DNA of 64,000 bases from CANJIV01 sp046330225 (GCA_046330225.1 JAXLTD010000006.1:62001-126000), one strand, 5' to 3'. Positions 1-8,832 are shown, counted from the stretch's first letter. Translations and numbers: made by a program. The notes: generated by a model from the sequence alone, not told the origin.

Positions 1-1478
1 GGCTGCTCGAGGGGCTGCTGTCCAGCGAGGACCCGGAGCTCCGCGCCCAGGCGCTCGTGCGGCTGTGCACGCTGGCCACGTTCGACGGCTCGGTGGCGGA
101 GGCGCACGAATTCGCGCAGCGGGCGCTGGCCGAGCCCGTGGAAGACCTCTCCCTGGCGGTGCGCATCCACCGGCGGGCCGCGATGGTGAGCATGGTCGGG
201 CCAAACCTGCCCGAGGCCGAGGCGACGGCAGCGCGGGCGGTGGAGCTCGCCGAGCAGCTCGGGGACCCGGGCGCGCTGGCGAGCGCGCTCGGCAGCCTGG
301 CGTTCCTGCAGTCGGCGCGCCGCTCGGCAGGGTGGGAGGCGGCGCTCGAGCGCGCCCTGACGTTGGAAGAGGCCGCGGGATCGGGCCTGATCGACGACTC
401 CCCGAGCGCGCAGGCGGGGCTGATCGCAATGGCCCAGGGCGACCTGCGGGGCGCCCAGCGGTATCTGGAGGCCGCGCTGGCCGACGCGGTCGCCCGCGGC
501 GGGGACCCGCTCGCCACTGGGCTGCTGATGTGCCTCAGTGAGCGGGCCTCGCGGGCCGGGGAGTTCGCCGCGGCCCTGGAGCTCGCCGAGCGCGGGCTCG
601 TCGCCGCCGAACAGAGCGGGCAGCACCTGCAGCGCTCCGGCCTGCTGTATGCGAAGGCGCTGGCCGCCGCGGGCCTGGGGCGCGAAGCGGAGGCGCGGGC
701 CGCCGGAACCGAGGGGCTCGAGATCTCCACGCGCTCCGGCCAGGTGTGGGCTCAGGCCGACTGCCTCTGGGCCCTCGGCGTTCTCGATCTCTCGCTCGGC
801 CGGGCCGACGCGGCGCTCGCGTCTCTGACGCAGGCGGTCGACCTCCCGCGGAACGCCGGCGCCCGCGAGCTGGCCATCGTCCCGGCCCATGGCGACGCCA
901 TCGAGGCGGCGCTCGCCGCCGGCGACCGGGAGCTCGCGGGCACGCTCCAGGACGAGCTCGAGGCGGGAGCGCATGCCGCCTGGATGCAGGCGGTCGCGCT
1001 GCGCACGCGCGGCCTGATCGAAGCCGCGGACGGGCAGCTCGAGGCCGCCGTCGCGACACTGGAGCAGGCCGTCGCGGACGCCGAGCGGATCGAGGACGGC
1101 GCCTTCGCCCTCGCCCGCGCCCGGCTCGCGCTCGGCGCCGCCCTGCGGCGCACGAAGCGCAAGCGCCGCGCCCGCGAGGAGCTCGAGGCCGCCCGGGCCG
1201 GCTTCGACGCGCTCGGGGCGGCCCTGTGGGCCGGGCGGGGCGAGGAGGAGCTCGCTCGCATCGGGGGCCGCGCGCCCTCCGGCGACGGGCTCACGCCGAC
1301 GGAGCGCCGCGTGGCCGAGCTCGTCGCTGCTGGCCGCACGAACAAGGAAGTTGCGGCCGAGCTGTTCGTCACCGTGCGCACGGTCGAAGCGAACCTGACG
1401 AAGATCTACGCGAAGCTCGGGGTGCGCTCGCGCGTCGAACTGCCCGGCGCGCTGGACGGCAGCCGCTCCGCCGGCTGA
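1..1478 (+). CDS. LuxR-family transcriptional regulator, 5'-truncated
   Basis: The reading frame is open from the first bases of the window, so this is the C-terminal part of a larger protein; the GTG at 57 is internal. Most of the visible part is an alanine/leucine/glutamate-rich helical array of the TPR type. The last ~55 residues form a LuxR/GerE winged helix-turn-helix, with LTPTERRVAELVAAGRTNKE followed by the recognition helix region VRTVEANLTKIYAKLGVRSR. This is the plan of large LuxR (LAL/MalT-like) regulators, which usually carry an N-terminal ATPase; that part lies outside the window, so the ligand and full length are unknown. Family assignment is firm, targets are not. Confidence 0.9.
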   Translation, partial: LLEGLLSSEDPELRAQALVRLCTLATFDGSVAEAHEFAQRALAEPVEDLSLAVRIHRRAAMVSMVGPNLPEAEATAARAVELAEQLGDPGALASALGSLAFLQSARRSAGWEAALERALTLEEAAGSGLIDDSPSAQAGLIAMAQGDLRGAQRYLEAALADAVARGGDPLATGLLMCLSERASRAGEFAAALELAERGLVAAEQSGQHLQRSGLLYAKALAAAGLGREAEARAAGTEGLEISTRSGQVWAQADCLWALGVLDLSLGRADAALASLTQAVDLPRNAGARELAIVPAHGDAIEAALAAGDRELAGTLQDELEAGAHAAWMQAVALRTRGLIEAADGQLEAAVATLEQAVADAERIEDGAFALARARLALGAALRRTKRKRRAREELEAARAGFDALGAALWAGRGEEELARIGGRAPSGDGLTPTERRVAELVAAGRTNKEVAAELFVTVRTVEANLTKIYAKLGVRSRVELPGALDGSRSAG

Positions 1479-1590
1479 CCCCGCCGGCGGGAACGTCCGG
1501 CCGCCCCCCGGCCGGACCCCCAGTTCCCCCGGCGGCGGGGGGAGGCAAACGGTGTGGGTCTCCGCACTTTCGGTGCGGGCGGGCCGGACC

Positions 1591-1596
1591 TACCGT
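1591..1596 (+). promoter_or_regulatory. -10 element of leaderless promoter
   Basis: TACCGT lies 7 nt before the ATG at 1604, and there is no Shine-Dalgarno sequence. The same TANNNT plus 6-7 nt spacing recurs before several other genes in this window. Confidence 0.5.
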
Positions 1597-1603
1597 CGCC
1601 GGC

Positions 1604-3172
1604 ATGCTCGAACTGAACACCCGCAGGTGGCGCCGCCGGGCGGCGGCCGTGCTGACGGCGGCCACGGCCCTGGGTGGCGCGAGTGTCGCCGAGGCGCACG
1701 TGTACTGGACCAGCGCCGGCGCGCATGCGATCGGTCGCGCGAACCTCGACGGCACCGCCGCCACCCCCGGGTTCATTTCCGGTGCCGGCTGGCCGACGGG
1801 CCTCGGCATCGACGCCGCGCACGTCTACTGGACCGACTACCTCAGCGGCACGATCAGCCGGGCCAACCTCGACGGCACCGGCGCCAACCTGGCGTTCATC
1901 ACCGGTGCGAGCGGCCCGGACGGCGTCGCGACCGACAGCCAGCACCTCTACTGGGCGAACTCCGCCGCCGGCACGATCGGGCGGGCCAGCCTGGACGGCA
2001 CCGGCGTCAACCAGGCGTTCATCGCCGGCCTGGGCAGTCCGCAGACCGTGGCGGTCGACAGCCGCCACATCTACTGGGTCGACGCGGCGACCGGACGGAT
2101 CGGGCGGGCCAACCTCGACGGCACCGGGGCCGACTCGGGCTTCATCACCGCGTCGACCGCCCCGCGCGCGGTGGCACTCGATGGCCAGCACATCTACTGG
2201 GCCGACCCGGGCACCGGCACGATCGGCCGCGCCGGTCTCGACGGCTCGGGCGCGAATCCGAGCTTCATCGCGACCGGAATCCAGGCCCCGTTCGCGGTCG
2301 CCGTGGACAGCGGGCACGTCTACTGGACCAGCAGCGCCGCCGGCACGATCGGCCGGTCCGCCCTTGACGGCACCGGCGTCACCCCCGCCTTCGTCACCGG
2401 CGCCGGCTCGGCGTTCGGAATTGCCGTCGATGCCGGACCCGCGGGAACGGTCTCGGTGGGCCCGGCGGCGCTCGACTTCGGAACCGAGCCGGCCGGCTCC
2501 CTGGGCCGTCCGCGGTCACTCACGGTGACCAACACTGGGCACGGCGCCCTGCACCTCGGCCTGGCCCGGATCGGCGGCGCGAGTCCGGACGACTTCCTGA
2601 TCTCCCGCGACGGCTGTGGCGGAGCGACGCTGGCGGTCGGCGGCACCTGCACCATCGGCATCCGCTTCGGTCCGAGCGCCACGGGCGCGCGCAGCGCCAC
2701 GCTCGCCGTGCCCAGCGACGACGTCGCCGGGCCGCGCACCGCCGCGTTGTCGGGGAGCGGAGGCCCGGCCGGGTCCGGCCCCGCCGGCCCCCAGGGCCCC
2801 TCGGGCCCGCCTGGCGCTGCCGGGCCCGCCGGCCCCGCCGGCCCCGCCGGGCCCCAGGGTCCGCGTGGCGGCAGCGCCACGCCGTCCCGTCCGGGCGCGG
2901 GCGCCACCGTCTCCTGCACGGTGCGCCGCCGCGCGGGCGGCCGGCCGGTCGCCGTGATCTGTGCGGTGCGGCTTGCGGCGGAACGCCGCGCGCCGTTGCG
3001 CTGGCAGCTCGTGCGCCAGGGCCGGACCGTGGCCCACGGGAGCGCCCGTGCCCGCGGCCGCGTCGCGACGATCCGGGTGGCAAACCCGGGCCGGCTGCCC
3101 GGCCGCCGTTACCTGCTGCGCATCGCCGGCCTCCCCGCCAGGGCCACCGTCGACCTGCGGCGTCCGGCATGA
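1604..3172 (+). CDS. secreted YWTD-repeat / choice-of-anchor D / collagen-like protein
   Basis: A 522-residue exported protein. After a signal peptide (basic RRWRRR, then a hydrophobic stretch ending ASVAEA) come six repeats of ~43 residues, each with an HVYWT/HIYWV-type core and an IGRANLDGTG-like segment, resembling LDL-receptor YWTD beta-propeller blades. A choice-of-anchor D (ASPM/SPD-2/Hydin-like Ig) domain follows, with LDFGTEPAGS and CTIGIRFGPS. Next are about ten GXY triplets (GPA, GPQ, GPS, GPP), then a basic beta-rich tail. The combination suggests a cell-surface or matrix binding protein. The start was chosen because the signal peptide begins here and a -10 element precedes it. The next gene overlaps by 4 bp. 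Confidence 0.85.
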   Translation: MLELNTRRWRRRAAAVLTAATALGGASVAEAHVYWTSAGAHAIGRANLDGTAATPGFISGAGWPTGLGIDAAHVYWTDYLSGTISRANLDGTGANLAFITGASGPDGVATDSQHLYWANSAAGTIGRASLDGTGVNQAFIAGLGSPQTVAVDSRHIYWVDAATGRIGRANLDGTGADSGFITASTAPRAVALDGQHIYWADPGTGTIGRAGLDGSGANPSFIATGIQAPFAVAVDSGHVYWTSSAAGTIGRSALDGTGVTPAFVTGAGSAFGIAVDAGPAGTVSVGPAALDFGTEPAGSLGRPRSLTVTNTGHGALHLGLARIGGASPDDFLISRDGCGGATLAVGGTCTIGIRFGPSATGARSATLAVPSDDVAGPRTAALSGSGGPAGSGPAGPQGPSGPPGAAGPAGPAGPAGPQGPRGGSATPSRPGAGATVSCTVRRRAGGRPVAVICAVRLAAERRAPLRWQLVRQGRTVAHGSARARGRVATIRVANPGRLPGRRYLLRIAGLPARATVDLRRPA

Positions 3173-3516
3173 GCGAGCCCCGCGCAGCGCAGGCGCCGAG
3201 CTTCCTGGTCGAGACGTACCTCGCCCCCGGAACGGCCGGCGACCCCGCCGCCGCCCTCTCCAGCTTCGCCACGGTCGCCGCCGCGCAGGCCGGGGTGAGC
3301 GCGGCCCGCCACCTGATGTCGGTGCTCGTCCCCGCGGAGGAGACCTGCCTGCACCTGTTCCAGGCCGACGGCGAGGACGCCGTCCGCGCGCTCGCCCAGC
3401 GGGCGGGCCTGGGCCCGGTGCGGGTCGTGCCCTGCCACCTGCGCGGAGCGCAGCTGTCTGACCACCCAGCCAACCCGAAAGGAACCCAGACATGTCCCGA
3501 AGCATCGGAGCAGTGA
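3169..3516 (+). CDS. DUF4242-like small protein
   Basis: A 115-residue protein whose ATG overlaps the upstream TGA (ATGA), implying translational coupling. The core SFLVETYLAP, then RHLMSVLVPAEETCLHLF and VRALAQRAGL resembles the DUF4242 (ferredoxin-like, nickel-binding-protein-like) family of ~90-residue proteins that begin with a strand and have an ETC motif. The C-terminal ~20 residues (HPANPKGTQTCPEASEQ) look non-native to the family and overlap the next gene. The biochemical role is unknown. Confidence 0.65.
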   Translation: MSEPRAAQAPSFLVETYLAPGTAGDPAAALSSFATVAAAQAGVSAARHLMSVLVPAEETCLHLFQADGEDAVRALAQRAGLGPVRVVPCHLRGAQLSDHPANPKGTQTCPEASEQ

Positions 3517-3737
3517 TCCTCGAGCTCACCGGCGGCCGCCCAGCGGCGAGGGCTCGTGAGCGGACGGCCGCGCCCGCCGCAACCCGCCGGCGCCGCCTGC
3601 GGCGCCAGATCGCCGCCGGAGCCGCCGGCGTCGCAGTGTTCGTCGGCACCGTCGCCGTGCTGCCGGCCCCCGTGAAGCACGCCGGCCCGGTGAACGGCGG
3701 CCGGGCCATCCCGGTCTCGCACGACGGCGGGCGCTGA
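3492..3737 (+). CDS. small single-pass membrane protein
   Basis: An 81-residue protein that starts inside the end of the preceding gene. GAAAGGAAC upstream is a good Shine-Dalgarno and supports this ATG. A basic segment (TRRRRLRRQIA) is followed by one hydrophobic helix (AGAAGVAVFVGTVAVLPA) and a short polar tail, giving an N-in, C-out topology. No family recognised. It probably belongs to the three-gene operon with the YWTD protein. Confidence 0.6.
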   Translation: MSRSIGAVILELTGGRPAARARERTAAPAATRRRRLRRQIAAGAAGVAVFVGTVAVLPAPVKHAGPVNGGRAIPVSHDGGR

Positions 3738-3760
3738 CCGCGGCGGGCTGTGCGACGTCT

Positions 3761-3788
3761 GGCGGCGGCGCTGGCCCGCGCCGCCGCC
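3761..3788. terminator. bidirectional hairpin between convergent genes
   Basis: GGCGGCGGCG pairs with CGCCGCCGCC across an 8-nt loop. It lies between the plus-strand gene ending at 3737 and dinB ending at 3833. There is no T-tract, so a Rho-independent role is only plausible. Confidence 0.35.
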
Positions 3789-3832
3789 GTCGCGCGTCGT
3801 GCCGGAGACGGCGGGCCGGGGCCCTGCCGCCG

Positions 3833-5005
3833 TCAGTCCGGGAGCTGCGGGGCGACGATGCCCGGTGCGCGCCCGAGGCTGACGGCGCGGGTGATCGCCA
3901 CTGATCCGAAGCGGTCGCGCACCCCGTCCACAGCGGCGTCGAGTGCGTCCTCGTCATGGGCGTGCAGCGGCAGCGCGAGCTGGACCGCGCCGTCGTCCGC
4001 GAGGCTCGAGAGCGAGATGCCGATGAGCGTGATGCCCCGTGCCTGGACGAGCGGCATGGCCGCCGACAGCAGCCGCCGGGCCGCAGCCAGGATCGTCGCG
4101 GTCCGCGCGGTGGCCTCAGGCAGGGTGCGAGACCGCGTCGCCCGGGTGTAGTCCCCGAACCGCAGGCGCAGGACCACCGTGCGGCACACCCGCCGAGCCG
4201 CGCGCAGGCGCCGCGCGAGGCGGTCGACGAGCCCGACGACGAAGACCTCGAGCTCCTCGGCGGTGACCCGGCCGCGGCCCAGGGCCCGCTGCGCGCCCAT
4301 CGAGCGCCGGCGCCGTCCGGTGCGGACCCGGCGCGGATCGCGATTGTGCGCGAGCGCATGCAGATGGCGGCCGGCGGCCGGCCCGACGATCGCCGACAGC
4401 GACGGCTCCGTGAGCGCCGCGAGCTGGCCCACGGTTCCGATTCCGTGGCGGTGCAGCGTGCGCGCCGTCACGGGACCGACGCCCCACAGGCGCTCCACGG
4501 GGAGCGGGTGGAGGAAGGCCAGCTCCGTTCCGGGCGCCACGACGAGCAGGCCGTCCGGCTTGGCCACGGCGCTCGCGACCTTGGCCAGGAACTTCGTCGT
4601 GGCGATGCCAACCGTGATCGGCAGGCCGACCTGCTCGGCCACGTCCCGGCGCAGGCGGGCGCCGATCTCGGCGGGGGTCCCCGAGATCCGCTCCAGGCCC
4701 CGGACGTCCAGGAACGCCTCGTCGATCGAGAGGCCTTCGACCAGCGGCGAGGTCTCCCGGAAGACCGCGAAGACCGCGCGGCTCGCCTCCGAGTAGGCGG
4801 ACATCCGGGGCGGAACCACCACCGCCTGCGGGCACCGGCGCCGCGCCTGCGCCCCGCCCATCGCCGTGCGCACCCCGCAGGCCTTGGCCTCGTAGGAGGC
4901 GGCGAGGACGACGCCGCCGCCGACGATCACGGGCCGCCCGCGCAGCCGCGGGTCGTCCCGCTGCTCAACCGACGCGAAGAACGCATCGAGGTCGGCGTGC
5001 AGCAT
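3833..5005 (-). CDS. dinB: DNA polymerase IV (Y-family translesion polymerase)
   Basis: Error-prone polymerase of damage tolerance. The start HADLDAFFASVEQRDDP is the canonical Y-family palm motif; catalytic acidic residues are seen there and in LSIDEAFLDV. Helix-hairpin-helix (LWGVGPVTARTLHRHGIGTV) and little-finger domains follow. QLALPL near the C-terminus fits a beta-clamp-binding motif. The ATG at 5005 is preferred over the GTG at 5029 (8 residues longer) because a LexA box covers the latter; about 390 residues is normal for the family. It converges on the preceding operon and appears monocistronic, with SOS control. Confidence 0.93.
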   Translation of the reverse strand: MLHADLDAFFASVEQRDDPRLRGRPVIVGGGVVLAASYEAKACGVRTAMGGAQARRRCPQAVVVPPRMSAYSEASRAVFAVFRETSPLVEGLSIDEAFLDVRGLERISGTPAEIGARLRRDVAEQVGLPITVGIATTKFLAKVASAVAKPDGLLVVAPGTELAFLHPLPVERLWGVGPVTARTLHRHGIGTVGQLAALTEPSLSAIVGPAAGRHLHALAHNRDPRRVRTGRRRRSMGAQRALGRGRVTAEELEVFVVGLVDRLARRLRAARRVCRTVVLRLRFGDYTRATRSRTLPEATARTATILAAARRLLSAAMPLVQARGITLIGISLSSLADDGAVQLALPLHAHDEDALDAAVDGVRDRFGSVAITRAVSLGRAPGIVAPQLPD

Positions 5006-5022
5006 CGTCGCGGCGCCAGGCA

Positions 5023-5036
5023 CGAACACATGTTCG
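5023..5036 (-). promoter_or_regulatory. LexA/SOS box upstream of dinB
   Basis: CGAACACATGTTCG is a perfect match to the Gram-positive/actinobacterial LexA operator CGAACRNRYGTTCG. It ends 17 bp upstream of the preferred dinB ATG (5005) and covers the alternative GTG (5029). Confidence 0.85.
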
Positions 5037-5152
5037 CATCCGGATCAAGGGGCGCCGGCCGGGGCGGCGCCGTCGAAGCTGAGGTTCGGCCGCCACACAC
5101 GGCGAATCCCCGGCCTCGCCCGCCGGGTGACGGGCCGTGGGCGACGGGCGCG

Positions 5153-5890
5153 TCAGGCCGCGGCGTAGACGCCGTCGAGCCACGACTGCAGCGCCGCCTC
5201 CCGCGCCGCGGCGTCGACGCCGTCCGCGAACAGGTGCGCGCTCATGCCCACGACGCCGCCGAAGCGGTTGCGCCCGAAGAACCGGTACAGGCCGTCGGCC
5301 GTGCGGACGCCGAGGAAGTCAGGCGTCGCGTAGTCGATGACGCCGTCGAGCGCGCCGGCGTCGCCGAGCGAGGTGTGAACCTCGTCGCCCACGCTGGCAT
5401 CCGGCGCCACACCGAGCGCGGAACGCAGCGCGTCCATCGCCGCGGGCGCCCCGGCGGCCGGGGGCCCTTGGATCCCTGCCGACGGCTGGCCCACGTAGGT
5501 CGCATCACGGCCGATGAAGTGCTCCAGGTACTGCCCGAGCGTGTGGAGGTAGAAGTCGGTGTGCGGCCCGATGGCGTCGTACTGGTCCGCCCACTCGTCG
5601 GCGAGGATCCCGCTGTGGACGTAGCGCAGGCGGGCCGTGCCGCCGGCCCGGGCCTCGATGACGTACTCGAGCGCGTTGAAGGTCCCGTCGGGCGACTCGG
5701 TGCGAATCACGAGGCGGCGGGGCGGATCCCACTCCGCGATCGGGCCGCCCGCGGGCGCCGCGTCGCCGGCGGGGAGCTTCAGGCCCGACGGGAACTGCCA
5801 GGCGTCGGTGCCGGACGTGATCGCGGCCCAGACGTCTTCGGGTGCGGCGGGCAGGTCGATGTCGCGGGCGATCTCGAAGGGACGGCTCAT
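5153..5890 (-). CDS. SRPBCC (AHSA1-like) domain protein
   Basis: A 245-residue START/Bet v1-like protein. The N-terminal IARDIDLPAAPEDVWAAITS, GGPIAEWDPPRRLVIRTE and the strand GGTARLRYVHSGI are typical of AHSA1/SRPBCC domains, which bind hydrophobic ligands. The C-terminal half (from about residue 145) is a second, SRPBCC-like segment. AAGGAG 9 nt before the ATG supports the start; its ATGA overlaps the upstream ArsR gene, a common regulator-SRPBCC pairing. Ligand unknown. Confidence 0.85.
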   Translation of the reverse strand: MSRPFEIARDIDLPAAPEDVWAAITSGTDAWQFPSGLKLPAGDAAPAGGPIAEWDPPRRLVIRTESPDGTFNALEYVIEARAGGTARLRYVHSGILADEWADQYDAIGPHTDFYLHTLGQYLEHFIGRDATYVGQPSAGIQGPPAAGAPAAMDALRSALGVAPDASVGDEVHTSLGDAGALDGVIDYATPDFLGVRTADGLYRFFGRNRFGGVVGMSAHLFADGVDAAAREAALQSWLDGVYAAA

Positions 5891-6486
5891 GCCTGGGACT
5901 CCTTGCGGGTGGTGATGGCAGGGTGCAGGGCGACGAGGAGCCGGTGGCGGCGGCCGCCACGGGCGCCCTCGTCGTGGTACTTCGCGACGAGGCCGTTCAG
6001 GGAGTCGGCCAGCTCGGCGGCGAAGGCCGCCCGGTCCCGGGCGGACGCGAAGCGGACCTCGCTGTCGATACCGAGGGTCGCGAGCGGCTGGCCGGCGGCG
6101 CCGGCCTGCGTGATGAGCTCGCCGAGCTCGCGGACCAGGCGGCCCGCAACCGCGAGCAGCCAGCGCGCCGAGCGCTCGTCGGGCGCCCGGGACGGGTCCG
6201 GGGCGACAGCGGGCAGGGCGGCGGGCGAGATGACGTAGGAGGCGGCGGTGGCCTGCAGCACGCGCTCGGTGCAGTTGCCCTTGCGGCGCTCCTCGACGAG
6301 CTCGACGAGTCCGTGGTGCTCGAGCCGGCGCAGGTGGTAGTTCGCCTTCTGGCGGGTGAGCCCGGTCCGGGCGGCGAGGGTGCTGGCCGATCCCGGCTCG
6401 GCCAGCTCGGCGAGCAGCCGGGCGCGGATCGGATCGAGCGAGGCCTCGGCGGCAGCGGCGTCTGCGATGACGGCGGCGTCGTGCAT
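5887..6486 (-). CDS. ArsR-like winged-helix transcriptional regulator
   Basis: A 199-residue regulator. Residues ~15-80 form a winged helix with LDPIRARLLAELAEPGSAST, TGLTRQKANYHLRRLEHHGL and a wing VEERRKGNC. The C-terminal half is helical and may dimerise or bind an effector. GAGAGG upstream supports the start. It is translationally coupled to the SRPBCC gene downstream and is probably autoregulated through the palindromes at 6501-6540. Confidence 0.85.
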   Translation of the reverse strand: MHDAAVIADAAAAEASLDPIRARLLAELAEPGSASTLAARTGLTRQKANYHLRRLEHHGLVELVEERRKGNCTERVLQATAASYVISPAALPAVAPDPSRAPDERSARWLLAVAGRLVRELGELITQAGAAGQPLATLGIDSEVRFASARDRAAFAAELADSLNGLVAKYHDEGARGGRRHRLLVALHPAITTRKESQA

Positions 6487-6500
6487 GGCACGACCCTCTC

Positions 6501-6540
6501 ACCGACAGATTGTTTTGTCAAGACTTTCGGTCTTGTCGGT
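6501..6540. promoter_or_regulatory. palindromic operator region of the ArsR-SRPBCC operon
   Basis: Nested inverted repeats: ACCGACA (6501-6507) with TGTCGGT (6534-6540), and CAAGAC (6519-6524) with GTCTTG (6530-6535). On the minus strand this stretch contains TTGACA, a consensus -35, so repressor binding here would block the promoter. Confidence 0.55.
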
Positions 6541-6648
6541 ATCGCCGGCCAGAGCCGTCCGGGCTCCGACGGTCTGCGGGGACCGGGGTGACCGGCGGGC
6601 GCCGATCGGGCAGGGTTCGTCTTTCACCGCTGAGCGAGGAGGAACGCC

Positions 6649-7128
6649 ATGCCCCCGATCACCCCGTGCCTGTGGTTCGACGGCGACGCCGAGGCGGCCG
6701 TCGAGCTCTACACGTCGATCTTCGACAACTCCCGGATCCTCAGGACCATGCGCTACGCCGAGGGCGGCCGCGGCGAGGCCGGGTCCGTGATGGCCGTGGA
6801 CTTCGAACTCGACGGCCAGCCGTTCATGGCGCTCAACGGCGGCCCGGGCCACCCGTTCACCCAGGCGATCTCGCTCCAGGTGCCGTGCGACACCCAGGAG
6901 GAGATCGACCGGTACTGGGACGCGCTGAGGGCCGGCGGCGGCCAGGAGGTCGTGTGCGGCTGGCTCGAGGACCGGTTCGGACTGTCGTGGCAGGTCTTCC
7001 CGCGGCGGCTGACCGAGCTGATGAGCGATGAGGACCCCGACGTGGCCCGGCGCGCGACCGAGGCGATGCTCGCGATGAAGAAGATCGACCTCGCCGCGAT
7101 CGAGGCGGCAGCCGCCGCACCGGCCTGA
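6649..7128 (+). CDS. VOC (glyoxalase/PhnB-like) family protein
   Basis: A 159-residue protein with the PhnB-type VOC fold: ITPCLWFDGDAEAAVELYTS at the N-terminus, MAVDFELDGQPFMALNGGP, a long loop TQEEIDRYWDALRAGG, then CGWLEDRFGLSWQVFPRRL. Such proteins are usually annotated as 3-demethylubiquinone-9 methyltransferase-like but mostly lack proven activity. GAGGAGGAAC upstream gives a strong ribosome-binding site. Monocistronic. Confidence 0.88.
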   Translation: MPPITPCLWFDGDAEAAVELYTSIFDNSRILRTMRYAEGGRGEAGSVMAVDFELDGQPFMALNGGPGHPFTQAISLQVPCDTQEEIDRYWDALRAGGGQEVVCGWLEDRFGLSWQVFPRRLTELMSDEDPDVARRATEAMLAMKKIDLAAIEAAAAAPA

Positions 7129-7176
7129 CCCCCCCGCCGCCCGCCCTCATCGGCGCGGGCCGGCCGGCCGGCCCGG

Positions 7177-7182
7177 TAGGTT
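7177..7182 (+). promoter_or_regulatory. -10 element of leaderless promoter
   Basis: TAGGTT lies exactly 6 nt before the sulfatase ATG at 7189, and no Shine-Dalgarno is present. Confidence 0.55.
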
Positions 7183-7188
7183 CGCGGC

Positions 7189-8832
7189 ATGAGCGACCAC
7201 GAGCCGGACCCCACCCACGCTGGCGTCTCGCGACGCGGCTTCCTCGGGCGGTCCGCCGCCACCGTCGGATCCCTCTCACTCGGGGGCCTCGCGTCGGGCG
7301 CCGCCGGCGCCGAGGCCGCGGCCCAGGCGCGCCTCTCCGGGATGAACGTCGTGATGTTCATCACCGACCAGGAGCGGGCGATCCAGCACTTCCCCCGCGG
7401 CTGGGCGCAGCGCAACCTGCCCGGCCTCACGGCGCTGCAGCGCAACGGAATCACCTTCGACAACGCCTTCACGAACTCGTGCATGTGCTCGCCGGCGCGC
7501 TCAACCCTGATGTCGGGGTACTTCCCCGCCCAGCACGGGGTGAAGTACACGCTCGAGCTCGACATGAGCCCGCCGCAGAACCCGCAGGTGCCGCTCCCCA
7601 CACCCGACACCCTCGCGAACATCGCGACCGTGATGTCCTCGGCGGGCTACAACGTCATCTACAAGGGCAAGTTCCACTGCTGCAAGCCCGCCGGCGCCAC
7701 CTGGGCGCCCTCGGACCTGGCCAACTACGGATTCTCGCGCTGGAACCCCGCGGACGCCGGCGCCGACCAGAGCATCCCCGAGATGGGCGGCGGCCTGGCG
7801 AACAACGACGGCCGCTTCATGACCTCGGTCGGCGACTACACCGAAGGGGACGAGGGCGCCCTGAGCTTCATCCGCAGCGCGGCCGCCGCCGAGCAGCCGT
7901 TCTTCATGATCGTCTCGCTCGTCAACCCGCACGACGTGCTGGCCTACCCGCGCAACGCCGGCAACGCGGGGTACAGCAACGAATGGCTTGCCGGCGACAT
8001 CCGCCTCCCCCTCACCGAGGGCGAGGACCTGCGCACCAAGCCCAGCGCCCAAGAGGAGTTCCTGCGGATCTTCAACCTCACGGGCAAGCTCAAGACCCGC
8101 CAGCAGAAGCTCAACTACCTGAACTTCTACGGCAACCTCATGCGCGCCTCGGACAACTACCTCGTGAATCTGATGGCCGCGCTCAAGTCGGTGAAGACCG
8201 GGAACCGCTCGCGCGGGCCGTCGCTGCTCGACAACACCCTGATCATCCGCACCTCCGACCACGGCGAGATGGGCCTCGCCCACGGCGGGCTGCGCCAGAA
8301 GAACTTCAACTTCTACGAGGAGTCGCTGCGGGTCCCGCTGATCTACTCGAACCCGCGGCTCTACCCGAAGCCGCTGCGCTCGAGTGCGCTCGTGTCGCAC
8401 GTCGACTTCCTGCCAACGCTCGCCGGCCTGTTCGGGGCGCCGCCCGCGGCGCGGTCGGCCTGGCAGGGGCGCGACTACTCGAAACTCGTGCTCAACCGCA
8501 GCCGCGCGCCGGTCCAGGACTACATCGTCTTCACGTTCGACGACTTCCAGGCCGGGCAGGCCACGGGCCCCTACGTCCAGCCGCCGCAGCACATCGTGAG
8601 CATCCGCGAGCAGCGCTGGAAGCTGGCCGAGTACTTCGACCCCCGCCGCCGGGTCCGGTCCCAGTGGGAGATGTACGACCTGAAGCACGATCCGCACGAG
8701 GTCAGGAACCTCGCGCGGCCTGGGGCGCGGCGGACCGCGACGCAGGAGGCCCAGTACCAGCGGCTGCGGGCCAAGCTCGAGCGCGTGCAGGAAACGCGGC
8801 TGCAGCCGCTCGGGCCCCGGGTGCCGGCGTAG
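7189..8832 (+). CDS. Tat-exported sulfatase
   Basis: A 547-residue arylsulfatase-superfamily hydrolase. It starts with a Tat signal: SRRGFLGR at residues 14-21, then a hydrophobic stretch ending near AEAAAQA. The metal-site strand VVMFITDQER precedes the sulfatase signature C100-S-P-A-R, whose cysteine would be converted to formylglycine. Later metal-site elements include TSDHGEMGLAHGG. The C-terminal subdomain (YDLKHDPHEVRNLA) is typical of the family. No formylglycine-generating enzyme or sulfate permease is in the window. The substrate is unknown; choline-sulfatase or aryl-sulfate esters are possible. Confidence 0.92.
   Translation: MSDHEPDPTHAGVSRRGFLGRSAATVGSLSLGGLASGAAGAEAAAQARLSGMNVVMFITDQERAIQHFPRGWAQRNLPGLTALQRNGITFDNAFTNSCMCSPARSTLMSGYFPAQHGVKYTLELDMSPPQNPQVPLPTPDTLANIATVMSSAGYNVIYKGKFHCCKPAGATWAPSDLANYGFSRWNPADAGADQSIPEMGGGLANNDGRFMTSVGDYTEGDEGALSFIRSAAAAEQPFFMIVSLVNPHDVLAYPRNAGNAGYSNEWLAGDIRLPLTEGEDLRTKPSAQEEFLRIFNLTGKLKTRQQKLNYLNFYGNLMRASDNYLVNLMAALKSVKTGNRSRGPSLLDNTLIIRTSDHGEMGLAHGGLRQKNFNFYEESLRVPLIYSNPRLYPKPLRSSALVSHVDFLPTLAGLFGAPPAARSAWQGRDYSKLVLNRSRAPVQDYIVFTFDDFQAGQATGPYVQPPQHIVSIREQRWKLAEYFDPRRRVRSQWEMYDLKHDPHEVRNLARPGARRTATQEAQYQRLRAKLERVQETRLQPLGPRVPA

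Noticed and set aside
5153..6502. Single 449-residue protein covering the SRPBCC gene and ArsR region
   Set aside because: The first half is Arg-rich shadow of the ArsR gene; the SRPBCC start with AAGGAG at 5890 is clear.
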